DNA of 64,000 nt, taken from NCBI GenBank assembly GCA_965243175.1, contig OZ251532.1, positions 1,612,001 through 1,676,000 on the forward strand, given 5' to 3'. Both the position numbers and the translations under genes were made by a program. The notes beneath the pieces are model-generated. The model was not told the DNA's origin and made no database searches. It worked only from the letters and a program-made list of their open reading frames with translations. Every line of letters begins with the position of its first letter. The stretch's first letter is position 1. The DNA comes from VXYL01 sp965243175. Lineage in GTDB: Bacteria > Pseudomonadota > Gammaproteobacteria > Pseudomonadales > Azotimanducaceae. Positions 58,457 through 64,000 of this stretch are shown here, piece after piece.

Positions 58457-58533
58457 GGGTCGTCTCCTATCTTATTGATTAACAACGTAAACTTCACGGC
58501 TATGCCTTGATCTCATCGGGGTGCGTCGCGGCG

Positions 58534-58713
58534 TCAGTTGGTCTTGCGCGAGGTCCTGACCTGCGCCCAGACGAGCCGATGGTCGGGGTTCATCGGGTAG
58601 TAGGTGGTAGTTTCCAAAGGCATTGCGTCTTCGCGCTGCCAAGTTTCCTCGAAGTTCTGGGCGTCGGTCTCGCCTGATGGCGCGACGGAACGTCCCTCAG
58701 GACAGCGAGGCTG
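58534..58713 (-). other. Possible gene remnant (C-terminal fragment)
   Basis: The minus strand is open from 58713 to TGA at 58534 and reads like the end of a real protein (NFEETWQREDAMPL, then NPDHRLVWAQVRTSRKTN) with balanced, non-shadow composition. No start with a ribosome-binding site is present except ATG 58623, which would give 29 aa. With the leader ORF it accounts for most of the 58253-58718 interval. I do not recognise the parent protein. Confidence 0.3.
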
Positions 58714-58718
58714 CTACG

Positions 58719-59495
58719 ATGGTCTCCGTCGTCGCGCCCGCTTCCCCTTGGCTGAGTGAGGATCAGAGCATCAACCACGCAGCGCATGAGCAGTTCCTCT
58801 GGCGTGCTGGCACCGATGACGAGGTGCGGGTGCATCTTGCTTGGAATCCGCGTCGGAGGTCGCGTTGCGCGTTCTTGGTCGCGCCGGATGGGAGTCTGCA
58901 TGTGGAGGTGCCAGCGGGCATGGGGCTGGATACCGTGCGTCGCGTGCTGGCGGACCATGCCGGTTGGATTCGGCGGCAGCGCCGTGCGGGGGCGGCGAAC
59001 ATCGCCAGTTGGTTTCCCGCGGAGTACGTCGATGGGGCGTCGCTGCTGTTCCGTGGGGAAGCGCTGACGCTGCGCTTGTCTGGCGACGCTGGCGTTCATA
59101 GGTGCGGGCAGGAGCTCGTCGCGCCTTCGGTTCGCCCGAAGCAGGAGGTCTGGGCCTGGTACGCGGTCCAGGCGGAGACGTTGCTGCGGACGGCTCTCGC
59201 CAGCGCGGTCGCGTCGCTTCCTTGGCTGGCGGACACGCCGCGTTGGCGGCATCGGTTCATGAAGAGTCGGTGGGGCAGCTGCTCTGGCAGCGGGCGGATC
59301 TCGCTGAACACGCACTTGGTGAAGCTCTCGGACGCGCTGGTGGAGTACGTTGTCGTTCACGAACTCTGCCACTTGCGGCACATGCACCACGGGCCAGCGT
59401 TCTACCGGCTGATGGAAGCCTCGCTGCCGGATTGGGAGCAGCGGCGCAGCGAACTGCATCGGCACGGCGGGCTGTTGCTGGAACCAGCGCCGTGA
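58719..59495 (+). CDS. YgjP/DUF45 family metallopeptidase (SprT-like)
   Basis: 258 aa from ATG 58719; the frame is open to 58623. The zinc site HELCHLRHMHHGPAFY (HExxH plus third His) and the upstream family landmark KSRWGSCSGSGRISLNTHLV are intact; VEYVVVHELCHL is typical. YgjP proteins are M48-like soluble peptidases often found beside restriction-modification or metal-stress genes; function in the cell is unclear. No signal peptide. Confidence 0.9.
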   Translation: MVSVVAPASPWLSEDQSINHAAHEQFLWRAGTDDEVRVHLAWNPRRRSRCAFLVAPDGSLHVEVPAGMGLDTVRRVLADHAGWIRRQRRAGAANIASWFPAEYVDGASLLFRGEALTLRLSGDAGVHRCGQELVAPSVRPKQEVWAWYAVQAETLLRTALASAVASLPWLADTPRWRHRFMKSRWGSCSGSGRISLNTHLVKLSDALVEYVVVHELCHLRHMHHGPAFYRLMEASLPDWEQRRSELHRHGGLLLEPAP

Positions 59496-59603
59496 CGTCG
59501 GCTCGATGGGCGGGCCGCGGAGGTGGAACGAGGCGGGTTCGGCGTTGTAGGATAATGGGCGTTCTCGATTCAACCTGACCTTCGCGCTGCGCCAGCCTTT
59601 ACG

Positions 59604-60758
59604 ATGACCCTACTCGACGAAACGTCGTCCACTTCCGGCGAGCTGCCGGCGGTGGGTACCGCCGAACAGTCGTTGGCTTGGCTGCGCGACGAGAACGCTC
59701 GGTTGCGGGCGGAACTTGCGCAGCTTCGCGCTGAACGGGCGCCACGGCACGGTGGTGGCGGCGGTTGGGACGACGCCATGCGGCGCGGCATCGACTACGC
59801 CGACGGCCACTCGGCCAGCAGTGCGCTTTCCGCTGGCAGACTGCTCAAGCAGCTCGCCGGTGTCGCCAAGGAGCGGTTGAAGGCTGGCCACATCCGCAAC
59901 AGCAGCGATTTCGACGAGTTGCCCAAGCCGAGCGCGGACGAAGCGCAGTTGGAGGCCGATTTCGTGCGCTGGGGGTATTGCCTGGTCGCGGACGCCATGT
60001 CTTCGGCGCAAGTGCAGGCGCAGCTGGATCGGCTTATCGACCAGGCCCGCGCCGAGCGCCGCTTGGCCAAGGCCACGATGACCAGCCACAACGAGCGGGC
60101 GCAGCTGGTCGCCAATCTGGTGCTGAAGGGCGCGGTGTTTCGAGATGCCGTGGAGTTCAAGGAGAGCGCCGCGCAGCGTGGGCCGCTGGTGGATCGGCTG
60201 CTCGGCAAGGTGATGGGCGAAGGTTTCGGCCTCGGTTGCGCCCACGGTTCCATCGTCCATCAGCACGGCGGCTTGCAGGAACTGCACATCGACCAAGGCG
60301 GCATGCCCTTCCCCTACCCGCCGTTCCCCTTCGGTTCGCTCATCATCTGGTGTTACACGGAGTTCAATCTGGAAGCTGGGGGCACCTACATCGTGCCCGG
60401 CTCGCACCGCACGGCCAGCGGCGCCACCAGCTTCCACGACGGCGCCGACCTGCTGCGGATGGTGGACGGTGACCCCGGCCTGGTGGCCATCTGCGCTCCG
60501 CCGGGCACCTGCATTCTCACCGACACGCGAGTCCTGCACGGCGGCGGCAGACGCACCGCCGAAGGCACGCGCTACGCCATGCGCTGCCACTACAACCGCC
60601 ACTACATCCGCGCCCTCCACGAGCAATCCACCGCCAACCTGCACGTGCCGGAGGACGTCTACGGCCTGCTCTCGCCGAGATTGAAGCAGATGATGGGCAT
60701 CACGGTGAACGACCACGCGCCGCTTGGGGAACTCTCCGCGAGGGCCGTGGGCGAATGA
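59604..60758 (+). CDS. Phytanoyl-CoA dioxygenase (PhyH) family protein with coiled-coil N-terminus
   Basis: 384 aa. Residues 18-46 form a heptad coiled coil (AWLRDENARLRAELAQLRAER), then a Gly run and a helical linker before the dioxygenase domain (QLEADFVRWGYCLVADAM onward). HxD is in LQELHIDQGGMP, distal His in DTRVLHGGGRRT, and the 2-oxoglutarate Arg in RYAMRCHYNRHYIR. The N-terminal coiled coil distinguishes it from the two other PhyH proteins in the window and suggests oligomerisation. ATG 59604 has no strong ribosome-binding site. Substrate unknown. Confidence 0.9.
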   Translation: MTLLDETSSTSGELPAVGTAEQSLAWLRDENARLRAELAQLRAERAPRHGGGGGWDDAMRRGIDYADGHSASSALSAGRLLKQLAGVAKERLKAGHIRNSSDFDELPKPSADEAQLEADFVRWGYCLVADAMSSAQVQAQLDRLIDQARAERRLAKATMTSHNERAQLVANLVLKGAVFRDAVEFKESAAQRGPLVDRLLGKVMGEGFGLGCAHGSIVHQHGGLQELHIDQGGMPFPYPPFPFGSLIIWCYTEFNLEAGGTYIVPGSHRTASGATSFHDGADLLRMVDGDPGLVAICAPPGTCILTDTRVLHGGGRRTAEGTRYAMRCHYNRHYIRALHEQSTANLHVPEDVYGLLSPRLKQMMGITVNDHAPLGELSARAVGE

Positions 60759-60876
60759 CGGGTACGACAAATGGCGAATGTCTCACGTCAAATGGAGAGA
60801 TCGCCCCTATTTTCGCCCCTTCCCGCGACGCAAACTAGCACCCGCAACTTCAACCTCAACTGCAAGGAGAAACGCA

Positions 60877-61284
60877 ATGAAGAAGCAACTAGTGGCACTC
60901 GCGGGTGCAGCAGCCCTGGGCCTTGGCGCAATTGCTGGGGACCTGACCCCTAGCGAAGAAGCTCAGCCGCAGGTTCAAGCGGGCTACATGCTGAGCGAGT
61001 TCATGTTCGGTCCTGGCCAATCCTTCCTTGGGCCCAAGTACACTGACTTCGGAATGGGGGTCGGTGCTGGCGTCGGCGGAGCGATCGGCTACAAGGTCGG
61101 AGACTATGTCGGAAGCCGAGCGGGCAGAGCGGTGAGGGGGTCCTTCACGGTCGCTGCCCGCGCCGCGTCAAGGGCCTCCCTCACACGCGCCAGCATGATG
61201 ATGGGCGCGAGAGTGGGCGGGATGATCGGTTCCTTCGGCGGCCCGGTCGGCTTTGTGGTCGGTGCCATCGTCGGCGTAGCCTAG
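60877..61284 (+). CDS. Secreted glycine-zipper protein
   Basis: 135 aa; AAGGAGAAACGCA gives ATG 60877 a strong start. Signal peptide MKKQLVALAGAAALGLGAIAG. The mature part has two glycine-zipper regions with GxxxG spacing: GMGVGAGVGGAIGYKVGDYVG and GARVGGMIGSFGGPVGFVVGAIVG, separated by a basic, Ala/Arg/Ser-rich middle (SRAGRAVRGSFTVAARAASRAS). Glycine zippers occur in pore-forming peptides, bacteriocins and outer-membrane lipoproteins. It is 15 bp upstream of an M48 protease gene and certainly cotranscribed. Role unknown; a membrane-active peptide processed by the protease is one possibility. Confidence 0.8.
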   Translation: MKKQLVALAGAAALGLGAIAGDLTPSEEAQPQVQAGYMLSEFMFGPGQSFLGPKYTDFGMGVGAGVGGAIGYKVGDYVGSRAGRAVRGSFTVAARAASRASLTRASMMMGARVGGMIGSFGGPVGFVVGAIVGVA

Positions 61285-61299
61285 TCGGAGTTTGCAGCC

Positions 61300-62418
61300 A
61301 TGATCTTCCTCCTCTCTGGTTTGGCTCTCCTGGGCCTCGCTGTTTTTGCGCTGATACGTCTGCGCCGAACACCCGGAGAGGAGGGAGATTCTCTCGCATT
61401 GGGTGCCGGGTGCGTCCTCTTCATTGGCGTCTCAACTGTCCTGATCTCCGGCATCTTTCTGATCCTTCCTCCTATCCGCGGGATCGTGCAGGAGTCGCCG
61501 CTGTGGCTAAAGATTGCCATTGGCACACCCACGGTCGTGCTCGGGGTGTACGTGTGCTCTGTCTTCATGTTCGAACTCTGCGGCGTGATCTACAGGTGGG
61601 CGCGGGGCCAATCCGATGAAGCGGACGAGACCGTAGGCTTCTGGGCTCGACGCCATATCTACGCGCTCCTTGGGACCATCTTCATCTCCATAGGCGTCTT
61701 TACCGCGATCTCGTACTTGGAGAACGCTGTCATCGGCGCTTTCGTGCTCGCGCTCGGCGTCGCGGCCCTTTCCTTCTACCATCCTTGGATCATGCCCTGG
61801 TTCCTCTACTACAGAGCCAAGAGTCTGGACCTCAATGAGTACGCGCAAGTCCATCAGTGGCTCGACGATGTTGCCGAGAAGCATCGCGTACCGAAGTTTC
61901 ATCTTCGAGTGCAAGACGGCCGTATGGTCAACGCGCTCGCGTCCGGGGGTGTGTATCGGCACTTCATCGTGGTTGGCCGAGGGCTGCTGGACACTTTCTC
62001 CGTCGATCATCTCAAGGCGATCTTGGCGCATGAAGTAGGTCATGTTGTGAATGGCGACCTGTCTAGACGGCGTGTCTCGATGGTTTGCATCACAGTGGCG
62101 TTGTACGCCCCGTACCTCTACTTCGTCGTATTCCCTCTAGAAGGTTTTGTGCGCGCGTCGGCTCTCTTTGTGGGGCTGTTACTCGTGTACTCCCTCCCGT
62201 CGTTCGTCACGCGGCGGCATGAATTCGACGCCGACAGGAAGGCTGTCGAGATCATGGGCGATGCCGAGGTCGTTGCCCAAGCGCTGGAGAGGTTCTGCGA
62301 AGTAAACGAAAGCCCGATGGACGAGAGGAGCATGACGCATCCAACCATGCAAGCGCGTGTGGATGCGATTCGGCGAATGGGCGAGGAGCGGCGAGAGGGT
62401 GGGCCTTCGCCGGCCTAG
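61300..62418 (+). CDS. M48 family membrane metalloprotease
   Basis: 372 aa. Four to five hydrophobic segments in the first 160 residues (FLLSGLALLGLAVFAL; LGAGCVLFIGVSTVLISGIFLIL; AIGTPTVVLGVYVCSVFMFEL; ALLGTIFISIGVFTAISYL; FVLALGVAALSFYHPWIMPWFLYY), then the protease domain with H244-E-V-G-H248 (AILAHEVGHVVNGD), two more membrane segments, and the third ligand Glu in RRHEFDADRKAVEIMG. This HtpX/Ste24-like layout places the active site at the membrane. It follows the glycine-zipper gene; processing or quality control of that product is inferred. The codon use is slightly less G+C-biased than that of its neighbours. Confidence 0.9.
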   Translation: MIFLLSGLALLGLAVFALIRLRRTPGEEGDSLALGAGCVLFIGVSTVLISGIFLILPPIRGIVQESPLWLKIAIGTPTVVLGVYVCSVFMFELCGVIYRWARGQSDEADETVGFWARRHIYALLGTIFISIGVFTAISYLENAVIGAFVLALGVAALSFYHPWIMPWFLYYRAKSLDLNEYAQVHQWLDDVAEKHRVPKFHLRVQDGRMVNALASGGVYRHFIVVGRGLLDTFSVDHLKAILAHEVGHVVNGDLSRRRVSMVCITVALYAPYLYFVVFPLEGFVRASALFVGLLLVYSLPSFVTRRHEFDADRKAVEIMGDAEVVAQALERFCEVNESPMDERSMTHPTMQARVDAIRRMGEERREGGPSPA

Positions 62419-62447
62419 CGCTGTCGCTGCTCGCAACTGCCTCCACC

Positions 62448-63899
62448 TTACGTCACGCTCTTTCGTGCTGCTGCCGAGCCGGCGACCATCGATTGGAAGA
62501 ACCAAGCGGTGGTGGTTGGGTAGTTTGGAAGGCCCTCGCCGAGCTGGTCGTCCAAGGACTCGAGCGTTGTGCGCAGCTCTTGAACGCAAGGGCCGTAGCG
62601 TTCGTGCCAGTCGCGTTCGACCTGCGCGAGGAGGTGGGCATGGGAGTCGCGGGCTCGTTTGCCTTTCGGCGTGAGGAGGACGCGTCGGCTTGAGTCGCTC
62701 GGTTTGCCGGGTTCGACGACTACCACCAAGTGGCGTTCCAAGCCCGCTTTGCCGTTGCCGCGCACGTCGCCTCTGGCCGATGCGTCGCCTAGCGAGATGC
62801 CCTCGTCGGGGGTGTATTGGAGGAGGTTCGCGGTGGCTTGCAGGCCTGCGCCGTAGCCGAAGATGTTCCATTCGTAGTCGATGGTGAAAGCTGCCAAGGC
62901 TTGCGAGACGAGCGCGGGCAAGGGGAGAGACGAGAGATCGGCGGAGGGGCTGCCAGGCGGTCGCAGCACGACTGGCCAATCCTTGCCGTGGTGTGGGATG
63001 CGGGGTGGGCCGGGCTTTGCGGCGATGTGATTGCCGCCGGTGACGCTGGCATCCGCCAAGCCGTAACCGGTGAGGTACCACGGTAGCTCGATGTCGAGCT
63101 GCGCCACCAACTCGGCGATCGCTTGGCGCAATGTCGCCATGCGTTGGGGGCCGAAACGAGTCTCCCAATCCGACTCGACGCTCTCGATCAGCTTTGGCGC
63201 TGCGTCGCGAGCTGCGCGGCCAGCGGAAGTCAGATGCAGCATCGCCGCACCGCGTTTGCCCTCCACGGTCTCGACGGTCAGCCAACGTAATCGCTCCAAG
63301 TCGCGCACGACGGCGGAAGCGCCGCGCCGGGAGAGGATCGTTCGCTTCGGCAACTCGCGGCGACTCAGGCCGGCATCTGGAATCGCACGTAGGACGTTCG
63401 ACCAGATGCCAAGGGAGGGTTGCGGGAGGCGACGCGCATCTTCGTAGTCGCGGTCGAAGGCAGCGAAGACGTGGCTCAGGAGCGACGGTAGAGGTTGCGC
63501 CCTCAAGACGGTCTTCGGGCGCGCCGGGCCCTGCGTTCGCGGCGATGCGTAGCGCAACATTCGCACGGCGTTGGCCGCTTGTTGGTGCGAACACGCATAG
63601 CGCGTCGAATCCCGCGTGGCCCTGTCGCCGGGTGGTTCGCGTTCGGCCGGGATCGGCGTTCGGCTGTCCAGCCGCCGGCCTTCGCCCATATGCGAGAAGA
63701 TGAAGTCCACGACCATGCGGGCGACTTCGCCCTCCTGGGTGGCGTCGAAGCGTAGCGCGAATACCACGCGGTCCGCATCGACGTGGGCGTGGCTGCCGGC
63801 GTCATCCTCCGAAGCGGTGGCGATGCCAGGGAACTCGCGCAACGCGGCGGCGATTCCCTCTGCGGTTACGGATTGCGATCGTGCAGCCGCTCGAACCAC
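62448..63899 (-). CDS. Tandem MarR-like winged-helix protein with extra N-terminal domain
   Basis: 483 aa from GTG 63899. Residues 15-75 form a small domain (EGIAAALREFPGIATA; VARMVVDFIFSHMGEG) I do not recognise. Then two similar winged-helix units follow: about 125-275 (LLSHVFAAFDRDYEDA, LSRRELPKRTILSRRGASAVVRDLERL, LHLTSAGRAARDAAPKLIESVESDWETRFG) and about 310-470 (LVSQALAAFTIDYEWN, VLLTPKGKRARDSHAHLLAQVERDWHERYG). The second copy has lost part of its recognition helix. The protein probably binds DNA as a regulator. The start lies 34 bp inside the preceding gene, so a downstream start or a fusion is possible. Confidence 0.65.
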   Translation of the reverse strand: MVRAAARSQSVTAEGIAAALREFPGIATASEDDAGSHAHVDADRVVFALRFDATQEGEVARMVVDFIFSHMGEGRRLDSRTPIPAEREPPGDRATRDSTRYACSHQQAANAVRMLRYASPRTQGPARPKTVLRAQPLPSLLSHVFAAFDRDYEDARRLPQPSLGIWSNVLRAIPDAGLSRRELPKRTILSRRGASAVVRDLERLRWLTVETVEGKRGAAMLHLTSAGRAARDAAPKLIESVESDWETRFGPQRMATLRQAIAELVAQLDIELPWYLTGYGLADASVTGGNHIAAKPGPPRIPHHGKDWPVVLRPPGSPSADLSSLPLPALVSQALAAFTIDYEWNIFGYGAGLQATANLLQYTPDEGISLGDASARGDVRGNGKAGLERHLVVVVEPGKPSDSSRRVLLTPKGKRARDSHAHLLAQVERDWHERYGPCVQELRTTLESLDDQLGEGLPNYPTTTAWFFQSMVAGSAAARKSVT

Positions 63900-64000
63900 A
63901 GCATGGTGTCCGGGAAGTTGGGCACGGGATGGTCGAACTTGGCGTCAAGCGCGGCAAGCCCGAATCGCAGCGCGGCCACGGTTGCCTTGCCGTGCTGCGC
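63866..64000 (-). CDS. C-terminal fragment of a gene cut by the window edge
   Basis: 44 codons plus TAA at 63866, entering from the right. The sequence GKATVAALRFGLAALDAKF, then FPDTMLWFERLHDRNP, is clearly coding but too short to assign. It is on the same strand as the tandem MarR-like gene and overlaps its putative start. Confidence 0.65.
   Translation of the reverse strand, partial: AQHGKATVAALRFGLAALDAKFDHPVPNFPDTMLWFERLHDRNP

Overview
The window is G+C-rich DNA (coding strand dominated by GCC/CGC-type codons) from a bacterium that looks like a gammaproteobacterium. Two conserved housekeeping blocks support this: a YafS-like methyltransferase followed by rnhA and dnaQ in overlapping order (15.7-17.8 kb), and engB divergent from a di-heme cytochrome c4 gene with dsbA behind it (19.0-21.1 kb). 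The accessory content points to an uncultured, probably environmental or host-associated lineage: three phytanoyl-CoA dioxygenase (PhyH) proteins, two luciferase-like (LLM) oxidoreductases, MaoC hydratases, Uma2, Fic, AAA/DUF4143 proteins and toxin-antitoxin pairs. This lineage assignment is inference. No rRNA, tRNA or CRISPR array was seen.

Layout. 0-4.5 kb: a cut FAD oxidase and a cyclopropane-synthase-type methyltransferase (a possible methyl-branched fatty acid pair), Uma2, and an Anbu proteasome-like hydrolase with a lipoprotein. 4.5-10.3 kb: amidohydrolase, two MaoC hydratases, a YbdL-type aminotransferase, cytochrome c5, an RluA pseudouridine synthase and an M28-like protein. 10.3-15.6 kb: a polysaccharide locus (Wzy-like polymerase broken by a frameshift, GT2 glycosyltransferase, NAD-dependent epimerase, short UDP-sugar dehydrogenase) with a triple hairpin repeat between convergent genes. 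15.7-21.4 kb: the housekeeping blocks and a PhyH gene. 21.4-31.5 kb: Fic, PhyH, a solitary aceE, LLM, a PKD-domain lipoprotein with an HExxH site, and a crotonase. 31.6-33.2 kb: an AAA ATPase overlapping a frameshifted PD-(D/E)xK-like gene, a defence-like module next to AT-rich palindromic repeats. 33.4-38 kb: LLM, a VOC protein, threonine ammonia-lyase and an MFS transporter. 38.0-39.7 kb: a complete ISKra4-like insertion sequence with 36-bp inverted repeats and a 9-bp target duplication. 39.8-43.3 kb: a FitAB/VapBC-type toxin-antitoxin pair and two convergent AAA/DUF4143 genes. 43.5-50.6 kb: a large secreted beta-propeller/di-heme protein, a Yip1-like membrane protein and ccoNOQP for a cbb3 oxidase. 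50.6-54.6 kb: a retropepsin-like protein and a single-chain acyl-CoA carboxylase. 54.7-58.5 kb: an antitoxin with a destroyed toxin, then a 1,072-residue leucine-rich-repeat surface protein preceded by a C16 homopolymer. 58.7-64 kb: a YgjP-type metallopeptidase, a PhyH protein, a secreted glycine-zipper peptide paired with an M48 protease, a tandem MarR-like regulator and a cut gene.

How the genes fit together. The respiratory genes (c4, c5, cbb3, the propeller di-heme protein) describe periplasmic electron transfer to a high-affinity oxidase. The MaoC, crotonase, VOC, acyl-CoA carboxylase, LLM and PhyH genes suggest versatile acyl-CoA and small-molecule catabolism. The strongest leads for something undescribed are the ATPase/nuclease pair with its palindromic repeats, the glycine-zipper peptide plus M48 protease operon, the propeller di-heme protein attached to the cbb3 operon, and the homopolymer-preceded LRR protein. 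Many long antisense open frames in this G+C-rich DNA are codon-composition shadows and are not annotated.
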